Source: Antedon mediterranea
Lineage: Eukaryota > Echinodermata > Crinoidea > Comatulida > Antedonidae
Length of the DNA: 64,000 nucleotides
Reading direction: 5' to 3'
Assembly (NCBI RefSeq): GCF_964355755.1
Contig: NC_092672.1
Span: forward strand, 15,870,501 to 15,934,500
The translations under genes were made by a program, and so were the position numbers. Positions 21,857-33,136 of this stretch are shown here, piece after piece (position 1 is the first letter of the stretch; each line of letters starts with the position of its first letter). The notes under the pieces are model-generated. The model saw only the letters and a program-made list of their open reading frames with translations. It had not been told where the DNA came from and ran no database searches.

Positions 21857-23290
21857 GATGGAGTAACCGATATTGAACTTATATACCAAGTTTGAAATAT
21901 TTTTTGAATTCGATAAATATTTTTTCTAGAAGTTTTTGTATGTGACTATTTCCCTGTGCTCCACTGGCGCCAAATTGGATCCACTGGAGCACAGTGTATT
22001 AACATACGAACATTTCTTTTGTAAAAAAAAAATACTCCTTGATTTCAATATATATTTTTGATTTAAGTTGCTCAATTTACAGGGAAAAATCGAATTCCTA
22101 ACCGTTTTTTGTTGTTGTCAAAATCATTATTAGATTTTAACATAATATGTGTCGGAATTGTATGTTTTTTCATAAGTATTATCTTAAGCGAACGCAAGTT
22201 ATTAAAATCACTGATGTGGCTTGAAACTATTTTTTCTTTTGGTTTACGGATGGAGTAACCGATATTGAACATATAGGCCTATATCAAGTTTGAAATATTT
22301 TTAAATTCCAGAAGTATTTTTTCTCGATGTTTTTGTATGTGACTATTTCCCTGTGCTCCCATTGGTGCCAAATTGGGTCCACTTGAGCACAGTGTATTAA
22401 CAGACGAAAAGATATTATAATTTAGTGACTTTTTTCTATTTTATATTACTGTGCTCACTGGCGCGCGCGCCAAATTGGGTCCACGTAAGCACAGTGTATT
22501 AACATACGAAAAGATATTAAAATTCAGTGACTTATTTCTATTTTATATCACTGTGCTCCCCTAGCTCCAAATTGGGTTGGGTCCACTTGAGCACAGTGTA
22601 TTAACATACGAAAAGATATTAAAATTCAGTGACTTATTTCTATTTTATATCACTATGCTCCCCTAGCTCCAAATTGGGTCCAGTTGAGCACAGTGTATTA
22701 ACATACGAAAAGATATTAAAATTCAGTGACTTATTTCTATTTCATACCACTGTGCTCCACTGGCGCCAAATTGGGTCCACTTGAGCACAGTGTATTAACA
22801 TACGAAAATATATTAACATTCAATGACTTATTTCTATTTTATATCACTGTGCTCTCCTGGCGCCAAATTGGGTCCACTTGAGCACAGTGTATTAACATAC
22901 GAAAAGATATTAAAATTCAGTGACTTTTTTCTATTTTATATCACTGTGCTCCACTGGCTCCAAATTGGGTCCACTTGAGCACAGTGTATTAACATACGAA
23001 AAGATATTAAAATTCAGTGACTTTTTTCTATTTTATATCACTGTACTCCCCTGGCTCCAAATTGTGTCCATTTGAGCACAGTGTATTAACATACGAAAAG
23101 ATATTAAAATTTAGTAACTTATTTCTATTTTATATCACTGTGCTCCACTGGCTCCAAATTGGGTCCACTTGAGCACAGTGTATTAACATACGAAAAGATA
23201 TTCAAATTCAGTGACTTATTTCTATTTTATATCACTGCGCTCCACTAGTGCTAAATTTGGTCCACTGGAGCAGCTACCGTAGTACTATTT
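21857..23290 (+). repeat. hairpin satellite array (about 11 units)
   Basis: A ~100-bp unit contains CACTGTGCTCCACTGG, a spacer such as CGCCAAATTGGGT, and CCACTTGAGCACAGTG. Each unit can thus fold into a 16-bp stem. Units near 21955, 22351, 22451, 22553, 22668, 22752, 22847, 22947, 23043, 23141 and 23237 are joined by TATTAACATACGAAAAGATA and TTCAGTGACTTATTTCTATT linkers. The first two are preceded by a longer head (GGATGGAGTAACCGATATTG). Stems show paired changes in several units. Further copies in both orientations occur up to 38.0 kb. Confidence 0.9.
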
Positions 23291-23393
23291 CTATTTCGTA
23301 AGTAAATAAAGGCATAAATGGCGCTCCGTAGAAGTAGAGAATGCTCGATCGTCGAAATGACGCTATGAATATACCTCGTGCAGGTTATGAATA
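23235..23393 (+). repeat. upstream copy of the ABCF3 5' flank
   Basis: TACCGTAGTACTATTTCTAT, AAGGCATAAATGGCGCTCCG and TAGAAGTAGAGAATGC, ending ATGAATATACCTC, match 37985-38120, the sequence directly before the ABCF3 ATG, with a few indels. The hairpin unit before it also matches. About 50 bases later an ATGGTTGCTTATAG occurs, loosely like the ABCF3 start ATGGCAGCTTACAG, but its frame closes after ten codons. Confidence 0.8.
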
Positions 23394-24046
23394 TTAATGA
23401 GGTTTCGTTACTCTTATGATGATCGAACGCATTCGATTCAGAAATGGTTGCTTATAGCCTAAAGCAGGAAATTTAAAACAAAGACAAAAACTGTGTGAAT
23501 AATTATTAATATATAAATGTCTCTAGCAAAATTAATGGGACAATTAATGTTTAAAAGATCGCTGTTGGATGAGTATGAAATAAAATAAAATAAAATAAAA
23601 ATAAAAATAAATCTAAACTTGTACATTTATGCCGGTAAGGGAAAGAGTGCCAACCTTAACAATTTTTCTTTCAATTAATTAATTAATTCTACGACATGTC
23701 TCAGAACCATTAGGCCTACATACCTTAACACCAGACATTTCTTCTCTATGATCTGAGATTCATAACTAAAAAGACACTACAACACAACCAATTTCTGTTT
23801 TATGCTTTTTACAATTAACAATTTCCAAAATATCTTTCAGTTTATTATTACTGACTTTGTAGCAACCACAATCTGATTTTTATGTAAACTCGTTAATTGT
23901 TCTTTTTATAAATCTAGAAATTGTTAACTATGTGTGCACATAAACATGAGGGATATAATTAAATATGTTGCTCAATTTAAAACTAAAACTATCTAAAACT
24001 ATTATAGTGTAGTAATTTGTCAATGTATTTGACTTTTTATTTAGGC
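23394..24046. other. no gene seen; small microsatellite
   Basis: AT-rich sequence with a (TAAAA)n tract at 23579-23611 and an (AATT)n stretch near 23673-23688. No open frame with a recognisable family. Confidence 0.4.
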
Positions 24047-25100
24047 CTACTCATCAAGAATATCTAAAATTGTATTGTACAAATCAAGTGCTTCCTCTGC
24101 TGTTGTAGGCATAAGAAAGTCAGTGAAGACTTCTCGTAATATTTCTATGAATTGAGTACTACAACCATACTGTGGATATTGCTCACAATATCGATCCTCG
24201 ACTTCGTTTATTTCGTCATCACCAAATAGCAATGGTTTTAATTGATTTGTGTTTCCAGATGCTTGTAGAATTTCGTACAGCAGAGATGGTATACCTGCTG
24301 GACAGTCAGCATTTCGTTGACTACGAATACTGTGATTGTTCCACAAATCGACTGCTTTGTCTAGGCCTAATTCGTTTTGAAATATTCTAGTACAGTAAAA
24401 TAAAACCTAATGCATTCCAAATGTACTACGTTACTATTATCAAAACGTCCCATGTCTGCAATAGCTTTTAAGAAATTGATCCAATATTGTACGGTCATTC
24501 TGCGGAGTTGTGACAAAAAACCTTCGATCCTTTGGTTTGGTACAGATCTGCCATATCAAAAGCTACGCAATCCGGATAACCCGTCATCATGGTCCGTTCG
24601 TAAAACAATTTGCAAATCCCTTACCAAGTTATTCTTGGTTCCACGGTCAGCTCACACTGCACTCGGTACTCCCTATAGTCTTCTCACTAACCGCAAGTAA
24701 AATCCAGCCATGAATTTTGGGTTATTATTGCTCATGCCTACTTGCAACCACAGCACTTTACGAGATAATCTATATCTATAGCACCATGCACAGCAAAACC
24801 AAATTGTTTCAATTTGTCATATCCATCTATATGCCACACTTCATTAGGATCACTACACACATTTTCTACGAATAAGACGATTACGAGATCGAAGAGCTAC
24901 TCCTTCTGGATCTAAAATTCCAAGAAGCAATCTAATTGTATGTTGAGTTACTCTTAAGTGGTATTGGCAATTCAGCCTGCGCCACATAAGCCTGTTATCC
25001 TAGTAGTCTACCACTACCATTCAGCTCGATCCTCTATAGCAGTAACAATATTGTCAATATTAAATTCCTCTCCGTAAAAACGTGCCCCATGTTTGGTCAC
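24047..25100 (-). pseudogene. integrase-core-domain protein (transposon-like), multiply broken
   Basis: Minus-strand frames give, in order, GSGRLLG, LRVTQHTIRLLLGILDPEGV, EVWHIDGYDKLKQFGFAVHG (first catalytic Asp), SRKVLWLQVGMSNNNP, RADRGTKNNLV (second Asp), SVPNQRIEGF (Glu), WINFLKAIADMGRFDNSNVV, LWNNHSIRSQRNADCPAGIP and MPTTAEEALDLYNTI. This order is that of a large integrase-core family with many copies in fish and invertebrate genomes. At least five frameshifts or stops, including a TAG in the last part, show it is dead. No inverted ends could be assigned. It interrupts the hairpin satellite region. Confidence 0.8.
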
Positions 25101-25263
25101 TCATTATGAATACTCATGGTTTTAATCTGCGGTTGTACAGTTTTCACAAAATGGACGAAGATATGATCTCATCATCTGTTTCCATTCCATCATATCGATT
25201 GCTTTATTCCGTCTTTTCAAGATAATTATCTCAGTAACTCGGAATCTCGGAAGGTCAATTTAA

Positions 25264-25440
25264 GCTTCCATTTAATACACTGTGCTCAAGTGGAACCAAT
25301 TTGGCGTCAGTGGAGCACAGTGATATAAAATAGAAACAAGTCACTGAATTTTAATATCTTTTCGTATGTTAATACACTGTGCTCAAGTGGCCCAATTTGG
25401 TACCAGTGGAGCACAGTGATATAACATAGAAATAAAGTCA
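25264..25440 (-). repeat. hairpin satellite, two inverted units
   Basis: Two units of the satellite described at 21857 occur in reverse orientation (CACTGTGCTCAAGTGG ... CAGTGGAGCACAGTG), with the linker TTTTCGTATGTTAATACACT. The following 25440-25740 is AT-rich and includes A-rich tracts around 25650. Confidence 0.85.
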
Positions 25441-25739
25441 ATACATTTTAATATTTGTTCGTATGCATGGAATATTTATTGAAAGCTTAGCTTCAAATAT
25501 TGCTCAATATTTATTATTCATTTTTTCTTCAAGGTGAAATAATAATCATTTTTAATTTGTGAAACATTTAATATTCATTTCCTTTATTGCATCAAGTAAA
25601 CAGAAGTTGACATAAATATTTAAAAAACATCATTTAAAAACACTTTATCAAAAAAAAAAAACAAAAAAAAAACAAAAACACAGTATAACACAAATCAATC
25701 TAAAAAATATCAAAGTCCACAGATCAGTCTTTCAATGGT

Positions 25740-27336
25740 CATCATAGTACATCCAGGAACATAAACCCAAAGGGGTTCACAATTTGCTTATAATACCTCA
25801 GCTTCTGATCAATCACTAATCATTGAAAACTCCGTGGAAAGTAATGAAGTTTTTTGTGCGTTGTGTCTTGACTTTGGGGAGGGTGAACGATCTAACGCGT
25901 CGGAGCTGATGGTTGTGTGTGGGAGGTTTAGGTAGGAGAGAGTGTAATCTATGATCTTCTTTTTTCATTTTATCAAAGAAATTCTTGACAATTCTCGCGG
26001 CGTTCAGATAGAGTGATGATATTAAGGTATCTGCGGGTATCAGCATACGAGGTACCATCAGGGCATATTATGTTACACGCTCTTCTTTGGACATGTCGAT
26101 TTGGTCAGATTGTGCTTTGGATAAACTCGGGGACCAAACAACACAGGCATATTCGAGAACTGGTCGTATCACTGCTTGATAGTATCGGAGCAGTTCCAGT
26201 CTATCTAAGCCAGACCTCTTGAGTTGTTTGAGAAAAAACAACCTTGGTACAACGCGCTTGGTTAGACAGTCAACATGCGTCTGCCACGACAATTCACGGT
26301 CAAGATTGACACCTAGTAACTTTGCATACTCAACACACTTGACTTCAGATCCATTCACAGTGAACGGGTCAAACTCAGTTGGTGTTTTCTTGCATGTAAT
26401 GCGCAGTTCAACCGATTTTTTCCCATTCAGTTTCATACCATTTTCTTCGCACCATTTAAATATACTGTTCATATTATCTTGAATTTTGCACTCGGAGTTC
26501 TTATTATATCTTTGGTAAAAGGTTGTATCGTCCATATATTTCATAAGCGGCAGATCGGCCTGGAGGTCATCAATGAAGGCAACAAACAGGATTGGACCAA
26601 GACATGATCCTTGTGGGATTCCTCTGTTTGGTATTAGCCAGGGTGAGAAGACATTCTTCAATTTCACTCTGTGTTTTCTATCTGCAAGAAAAGCTTGAAT
26701 CCATGCTACAAGAACTCTGTCGATACCTATGTTCTTTAACTTTCTAATTAAAATGTGATGGTCGATCATATCATACGCTTTGCTAAAATCCAATAGGAGA
26801 GCACGTACTTCCTCGACAGCATCAGTGGCTTGGTACCAGTGATGCAATAATGAGATGAGGGCGTCAGTTGTTGAGACCCCCTTTGAGCTACCAAATTGGT
26901 TGTTTGATAGTTTGTCTTTCAGTTGGTCCTATACAAAACTACCAATTAAGCTCTCTACAATTTTTGCAGCTACAGATATTAACGAAATGGGTCGGAGATC
27001 GGTTTGGAAACAGCCAGTGGGGTTTATTTTCGGTATTGGCACAATATTAGCCATTTTCCATTCATCCGGGATATACGACTCTCTTAGACTTGAGTTGGCA
27101 ATAGCGCAAAGGGGACCGGTGAGACTTTGTGCTCCATCTCGAAGAATCCATGTTGGAATATTGTCGGGGCCTATTGCCTTGTTACCTTGGACTGATCTCA
27201 GCTTACATTCCATTGCCTCGACAGGGACATACAGATGGTCAGGTACAACTCCTGCTGGATGTGGATGTGGAATGGGTTCTAAAGCCGACGTTATGGATTG
27301 GAGAAACACGTTGATCCCTTCAGCCAATTTGGTCAT
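25740..27336 (-). pseudogene. CR1-like LINE reverse transcriptase, nearly intact frame
   Basis: From 27336 leftwards the frame reads GNKAIGPDNIPTWILRD and LRPISLISVAAKIVESLIG, then one TAG, then NQFGSSKGVSTTDALISLLH, ALLLDFSKAYDMIDH, GIPQGSCLGPILFVAFIDDL, the palm motif YMDDTTFY and the thumb to QSDQIDMSKEERV. After a frameshift near 26060 the C-terminal block LNAARIVKNFFDKMKKEDHR plus LHSLLPKPP follows to about 25816. The endonuclease part is missing (5' truncation). YMDD in place of YADD is unusual but tolerated in this class. Only one nonsense change interrupts ~420 codons, so this is a fairly young copy. It is inserted in the hairpin satellite. Confidence 0.88.
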
Positions 27337-27354
27337 ATTAACATCGTATCGTAA

Positions 27355-27410
27355 ACATTGTGCTCAAATGGACCAAAATTGGCACGAGTGGAGCACAGTG
27401 ATATCAAGTT
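27355..27410 (-). repeat. hairpin satellite, single inverted unit
   Basis: One unit (TTGTGCTCAAATGGACC ... GAGTGGAGCACAGTGATATC) sits directly after the LINE. It shows that the LINE is embedded in the satellite. Confidence 0.8.
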
Positions 27411-27514
27411 GAAATGAAGTCATTAAGAAATACCGTTTGGTGTGTTACCTTGAATTTACCTTGAATCGCCACAGTCTTCTTTCGATAGAGTGTGGCAGGG
27501 TTAAAGGGGCTTTT

Positions 27515-27770
27515 TGGCCCATTATGAACCCATCTTTTTCTTGAAGCAGAGTAGGTTTGGAGCGGATATTGCACTTTGTGGTAAGTTGTTCCAGTCATTT
27601 ACTACACGCTGGCTGTAGAAGAATTTCCTACTGTCTTTTCTCAATTTGTACGAGTGTCCTCTTGTCTTTCCATACTCGGCTTTCTTAAACATTTTTGTAG
27701 GCTCAATTTTATCTTTCTGTGTTATAATGCGGTATGTTTGTATAAGGTCACCTCTTCTTCTTCTATCTTA
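27515..27770 (-). pseudogene. LINE C-terminal fragment
   Basis: The minus-strand frame reads RRRGDLIQTYRIITQKDKIE, then TRGHSYKLRKDSRKFFYSQR and VVNDWNNLPQSAISAPNLLC, and stops at MGS*. This is the end of a CR1/Jockey-type LINE polyprotein ('RGDLI ... TRGH ... FF..RVVN.WN.LP'). The upstream palm is cut off at the hAT-like end at 27773. It is a fragment only. Confidence 0.8.
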
Positions 27771-27880
27771 ATCCAGTGGTGGCGCCAGCGGGGAGGCTAC
27801 GGGGGATGTAGCCCCCTCGTCGGAGAGCCTAGCCCCTACGTCGGGGAACGCGAGTACTTTTCGTCGGGGAATATAATATA

Positions 27881-28489
27881 AAGTAAAAATCATTCGCTTC
27901 AGTGACTAGAAAACTGCGAAGTTCCATTTTTGTTAAGTACGTCGGAGGGCTATTACACTTTATTATGCATGCATAATAGATATGCACTTGTCTGGCGGTG
28001 TCCCTTTGTACGAATCGTTTAACATTGGGCCCGGCCCATTGCGGTTTACGCGTGATATCATGTTCCACCCAGGGACCAGAATGTGTACTGTAGTTACTTT
28101 CCAGGCGAAGTTTACTGACGCGTTACGTCGTGTACTGTGTATCTACAGCAAAAGGGTACGAATTATCTTCGCGATCTATTTTATTGTTCGTATGTTCAAT
28201 TTTTTAATTTACGATTACCGTGGGGTACCTGAACCTGAAATAGACGTTTTTCACTGTAGGCTCGGCCTACATTACTAAACAAAAAACATGCCATTTTCGT
28301 TTAGCCAACATCTTATTATAGCTAAGTTACTACATTTCCAATGTCCTGTATGTCATGAACTGCTCGTACATCGAAATTCCAGATTCACATCTGGGAAATA
28401 AACTGATTTCCCCGACGGAAAATGGTCTACGCTTGTGGACGCATTCCCCTCCAAATAAAATGTAAAAAGGGTAACTTGTTTAGGTCTCT
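27881..28489. other. no gene seen (interior of hAT-like region)
   Basis: Moderately GC-rich compared with its surroundings. Open frames at 27982-28278 (plus) and 27829-28068 (minus) overlap each other and match nothing I recognise. Confidence 0.3.
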
Positions 28490-28944
28490 ATGTCTGAATT
28501 TTTTTAAAGTATAGGTGTAATTTTTGAAGACCTGCATCTCTAGTTTTGAAAATTGTCTTAGCTCAACCGTCCCCAATTATAGAGCTGGTCATGTATACTT
28601 ACCGTACATTTTGTTTCATATTTCGATGTACAATATACAGTCAGTGCATTGAACCTAGAGCTCTATTTTTTCAATTTTTTTTATATCCATGGTAGGGCTG
28701 GTTCTGGAGACGTACCGGTATATATCTTGTTTTACGCTTCGAAGTATAATAAGTTAAATTTCCGGGACCTAGCAACTCTATTTTTCAGAATGTTCTTAGC
28801 TCCACCCCAACCATGTTGGGCTGGACCTATAATTTTGTTTCATATTTCAATGTTTTGCAGGGGACCTAGCAGCTCTATTTTGACCATTTTCTTAGCTCTG
28901 GTTCTGTAGACTTATAATTTCGTTTCGTTTGTTTGTTTGTTTTA

Positions 28945-29262
28945 TTATAATAATAATAATAATACCACATTTATATAGCGCCCTTTTCATGAGTAATCAT
29001 GCTCAAAGGCGCTTTACAAGCATTATTACCCCAGTATTTTTTTGGGATCAAACACGTATGGAAACATACTCCCATAATGCAGCCGGTAACCAGCGCAAAG
29101 TTGTGTCTAGATCTAACTGGGTACCCATTTATACACCTGGGTGGAGAGAGGCAACGTAAGTAAAGTATCTTGCCTACGGATACAAGCAATGCGGCGAGAG
29201 TTGGATTTGAACCTGACGATCGGTAGTCCAACGTCCTACACACTGCGCCACACGCCCTTTAT
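28945..29262 (-). mobile_element. tRNA-derived SINE with (ATT)n tail
   Basis: Read on the minus strand, the head (29262-29190) has A-box-like TGGCGCAGTGTGTAGG and B-box GGTTCAAATCC at the spacing of a tRNA gene. A body of ~200 bases follows (ACACAACTTTGCGCTGGTTA, TAAAGCGCC), with a tail of ATT repeats at 28945-28970. It would be transcribed by RNA polymerase III if active. It is not a functional tRNA: the acceptor and anticodon stems do not pair well. Confidence 0.75.
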
Positions 29263-29265
29263 CTT

Positions 29266-29563
29266 TATACTGGGTGACCTCTTCAGTCAAAGACTGATCT
29301 CCCAGAGGGCCCAGTTGGTGATCAGTGGCTGTGATGTACTACTACACCGGGGTAACCCCCTACTCGTCTCGAAAGATGTACTAGGTTCTTTAAAGTGCAC
29401 ACGAGCAAGTTGTGTACACTGGACCTACGGTTTATAATCCTCATCCGAAAAGACTCGTTCTACCACCAGAACCATGGAGTGAGTGAGCCTCGAACCCCTG
29501 CCGATGTTATGGCTACGTGATTACGGTTCCACTGTCTTAACCGCTCGGCCACTCACTCATTTC
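29266..29563 (-). mobile_element. tRNA(Leu/Ser)-like SINE
   Basis: The minus-strand head GTGAGTGGCCGAGCGGTTAA has a perfect A-box-like core, with B-box GGTTCGAGGC ~45 bases on. The extra length between the boxes resembles a class II (Leu/Ser) tRNA. The body includes CTTTTCGGATGAGGATTATA and AACCGTAGGTCCAGTGTAC, a motif common to many invertebrate SINEs. It is inserted back to back with the SINE at 28945-29262. Confidence 0.75.
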
Positions 29564-30139
29564 ATTTATTAATATGGGCCTATATAAGTGCAATTTCCAG
29601 GTACCTAGCAGGTCTATTTTTCACAATTTTCTTAGCAGCTCAACCCTAATGGTAAGGCTGGTCCTGGAGCCTTATATATTTTGTTTCTTTTTTTCGAAAT
29701 ACTATAATCCGATATCCAGGGGACCTAACAACTCTAGTTGTTTAAATGTCCTTAGCTCCATCTCAACCTCGGTGGGCTTGTTCTCTGATAGACTTGTAAT
29801 TTCGTTTTATATATCAATGTATAATTGCAATTTCCGGGGACCTAGCAGCTCTATTTTTCAAAATTTTCTTACAGATCAGACCATGGATATCTCGCGCATT
29901 TACAATTTTCGCACCCCCAGACAGCAACCTGCCTACGTCTCTGCGATTATAACGATATACCTCTTGGCCCGTGGGTAGGTTTTACGTTCGCGTATATTTT
30001 CTAGGATAGGCATATTGAACTTTAAAAACTTCATTTTTAAATTTGAAAGAATGGATTTACACAGTCATCGTCGAGACGCAATCAAAAATATCTGATTTGC
30101 TGTGAATGTCATCACATATTTCATATCAAGTGCATATCT

Positions 30140-32262
30140 ATGAGCAGCGATAGTTATGTGTTTTATCAAGATAATCCATGGGCGTGTAACATCTGCTCCC
30201 TACCACAACTATCGGACTCATTTTTTGACAACTCATTGAACAATAACAACAGTATATTGTCACTTGCATCCAGCAATACATCAACTGATTCTTCCATCTT
30301 TGAAACTAACCTTATTCAAGTTGCTTTATTTAACGCCAGAAGTGTGGTGAATAAGATCGAAGAATTCCATGCGCGTATCGCAATTGATGAATTGGACATC
30401 TTGATTGTCACAGAAACGTGGCTGGACTCCTCTTTTGATAGTACGGAACTGTTTCCAGACTCATTCGTTGTGTACAGAAAAGACCGTTCAAGACACGGTG
30501 GTGGTGTTCTGTTAGCTTTGAAGAACGCATTTAAATCCTCTATTGTTGACTTTCCTACTAACATTGAGGTCAAAATTATTGAAATAACTGTAAATAACAA
30601 TTTTAACGTTTTAATATGTGCTGTTTATAGGCCACCGAGTTCAAATGACGATTGACTCAATCAATTCCACGATGTCGTTGATTTTATCCTTTCTATTTTA
30701 CATAAGTACTGTGGTGTAATTTTAACTGGTGATTTTAATTATGATTACGGTGTTGATAGTCCCTTAGTTTATAAGAAATTTAAAGAAATTATTGCTCCAC
30801 TTGATACTATACAATTTGTTGATTTTTTTACTCGTGTATCTAACACCAAAAGTAGCATTATTGATCTGGTCTTGTGCAATAACCCTGACATTGTACGTAA
30901 TTTCAGAAGTCATCCCGGTCTCAGTACAAGTGACCACCTTGGGGTTTATTTTAATATTAACGCTAGATGCAGTAAAGTTAAACCTGTAGATAGATATTAT
31001 TATCAATATAGTAAATATGACCATGACGATCTTTTTACAACGTTGGGGGCGGTTCCTTGGGGACTGTGCCTGGAACAATCAGACTGTGAGGAAATGTGGG
31101 AAAATTTTAAAGACCTCTTTCTCGCCACTATCAACGATTGTATCCCTAAAGTCAAAAGTAAAAAAAGAAACAGGCCAGCTTGGATAACTCAAGAAATGGT
31201 TACCATGGCTCGTAAAAAGAAACGAATGCTAAAAGAGGCTCATCGTCATCCTCATAACCCAAATAAGATGGACAAATATAGAAAGTTTAGTAATAAATTA
31301 AGAAACCTAACAAAAAAAGCTCATTTACAATATATTAGGAAATTAAGTGTCGCCTGTGTAAATGGTGACTCCAAACGTTTTTTTAGTTATGTTAAGACAA
31401 GGCGTAAGACTGGACAAGTCAAAAACTTTGTTTTTAATGGTATACCCTTGGTTTCCGATATCGATGCGGTAAATGCATTTTCCACATTCTTTGCGTCAAA
31501 CTTTAACGAACCTAATCGTAATTTCAATGTTAACCATGAGATCTGTAATTGTGTTCACCCAGATATTGTTCCCCTTAATAACATTAATATTACTGAAAAA
31601 ACTATTTTCGGGGCTCTATTGTCATTGAAACCCAACAAATCCCCTGGACCAGACGGGATTACACCTAAAATGTTATCCATGTCAGCTCCAATTATTGCCC
31701 CAGTGTTGTGCAAAATGTTTAACAAGTTCTTAACGGATGGCTTTGTACCAAAAGATTGGAAACTCGCGAATGTCACTCCTATTTTTAAGTCAGGTAATCG
31801 TAACGATGTTAATAATTATCGACCCATATCGCTATGTTCTATTATAGGTAAGGTTTTTGAACGTATTATAGCAGATAACATTCTTTTTCATCAGTCCCAC
31901 GCAACACGGGTTTTATCCAGGTAGATCGTGTATTACACAGGCCTCAGCGTTATATCATGATTGGTCACAAACAATGGATGTTAGACAACCTCCTGTAATT
32001 GATGCAATATTCCTTGATTGGGAGAAGGCCTTTGACCGTGTTCCCCATGATTTAGTAATCAAGAAACTGCACAACATGGGAGTATGTGGATCTCCCCTAA
32101 AGTGTCTTCACTCCTTTCTCAGTGACAGATTCCAACGTGTTGTTCTTAATAAGGAGCATTCTGATTGGGATAGAGTGGGCTCGGGTGTTCCTCAGGGATC
32201 AGTGTTAGGCCCGCTTCTATTTAATCTCTTTGTTTATGACCTACCTCTAAATACCTCTTCTG
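30140..32262 (+). pseudogene. CR1-type LINE: endonuclease plus truncated reverse transcriptase
   Basis: The frame starts MSSDSYVFYQDNPW and shows the endonuclease: VALFNARSVVNKIEEF, DILIVTETWLDSSF, DRSRHGGGVLLALK, CAVYRPPS, GVILTGDFNYD, SIIDLVLC and STSDHLGVYF. A linker follows with AWITQEMVTMARKKKRMLKE. The RT fingers follow (PNKSPGPDGITPKML, NVTPIFKSG, NNYRPISLCSIIGKVFERI). Defects: one in-frame TGA at 30653-30655 and a one-base shift near 31890. After it come GRSCITQASALYHDWS, IFLDWEKAFDRVPHDLVIKK and GVPQGSVLGPLLFNLFVYDL. The frame is lost just before the YADD box, at a G-rich junction near 32265. The catalytic palm, thumb and 3' UTR are missing. Confidence 0.9.
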
Positions 32263-33115
32263 TTCGGAATCCCCCGACGGGGGAGGGGGGGGGGGCGTAC
32301 GCGCGAAAGAGGGGGTGGGTTTGGGAGGGGGAGATGGTTCTCGAATACACAGTAATTTCAGCGTAAAAAAACTGGCGATTTCAAATGTACTATACATACA
32401 TTGTCGTTTTCAGAAACGAATAAATAGACACGATGATTAATGTAGTCAACTAAAATTAGCACACTGGGAATTAGGCCTACTTCCAAAGGAGAAACTTGTC
32501 TTAAAATGAGTCCAAAAAACTAAAACTGTGGCTGTATAGTCGATTAAAATAGTAAAGTACATGTAATGATACACCACTACGACGTTTATATTTTTTATAA
32601 TTACTAATTAATACAATAAACAGTAACCACATTCACAGTAAGAAAATTTTGATTCAAATGGCGACCAAAAATGGTTCGTACAGTATTTACAATATTGTCA
32701 AAGTATTGCAATGCTATATCTCAGTTTTAAGTTTATTCTCAAAGGGCCCATAAATGTACATACTTGTGTTAAACCATGGAGGGCTCATAAATTTACCTAC
32801 AAACTGGGAGTCTGAGAGATTGGAATGTTCCATTCATCGAAAATCAATACATTTGTATAAACGTATATTAAATCTATCAAAATAGTATTTTTTTAAGAAA
32901 ATCGGCCTGTCTTCAACATTATGATAACTCAATGTAATTTAGTATACAATGATTGCCGTAATCGCCGTGTCTATAACACAAATCAATAGAATGGCAAATA
33001 CGCCACACACGTTTTTTCGGCCGTGTACATAGAACAAGACATTTCATGTTTATGTTATGCCTATGAAATAATAATAAGAGCTTTCCCCGGTCCTGTTCCT
33101 CCCCCCTCCCGGCCC
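32263..33115. other. G-rich junction then unassigned sequence
   Basis: A run of GGGGGAGGGGGGGGGG lies at 32280-32296, directly after the broken LINE. The remainder is AT-rich without recognised genes. A C-rich stretch at 33098-33120 leads into the hAT-like end. Confidence 0.4.
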
Positions 33116-33136
33116 CCACTGGCGCCACCACTGGTT

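Larger units (their letters stand above)
28490..29880 (+). repeat. GACCTAGCAGCTCTATTTTT tandem array, interrupted by two SINEs
   Basis: About six diverged units of roughly 115-130 bases repeat 'GGGACCTAGCAGCTCTATT ... TTCTTAGCTC ... GGGCTGGTCCTGGAGAC ... TTTTGTTTCATATTTCAATG'. Units lie at 28520-28925 and continue at 29572-29880. The gap between is filled by two SINEs. Long open frames here are artefacts of the repeat. Confidence 0.8.
27773..33134. mobile_element. pair of hAT-like ends (CCAGTGGTGGCGCCAG)
   Basis: CCAGTGGTGGCGCCAGCGGG at 27773 and its inverted counterpart CCCCACTGGCGCCACCACTGG-like sequence ending at 33134 share ~20 bases. CAGTGGTGGCGCCAG starts are common in hAT elements. 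No 8-bp duplication is visible (flanks TCTTAATC and GTTCGTAT), and the flanks belong to different repeats, so the two ends may come from different copies. The interior holds the GACCTAGCAGCTC array, two SINEs and a LINE. Confidence 0.5.

Noticed and set aside
21857-23290. CRISPR-like array (palindromic repeats at ~100-bp spacing)
   Set aside because: The spacers are themselves conserved repeats, the sequence is animal nuclear DNA, and no cas gene is near.
23460-23500. A duplicated ABCF3 first exon (ATGGTTGCTTATAG)
   Set aside because: Only the first few codons are loosely similar, the frame closes after about ten codons and no donor site matches.
29190-29262. Genuine tRNA gene on the minus strand
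   Set aside because: A and B boxes are present, but stems pair poorly and a SINE body plus (ATT)n tail follows.
29500-29563. Genuine tRNA-Leu/Ser gene on the minus strand
   Set aside because: It is continuous with a SINE body containing the CGGATGAG...AACCGTAGGTCC motif.
27773-33134. A single intact hAT transposon
   Set aside because: The ends match but no 8-bp duplication is visible and the flanks belong to different repeats. Kept only as a low-confidence pair of ends.
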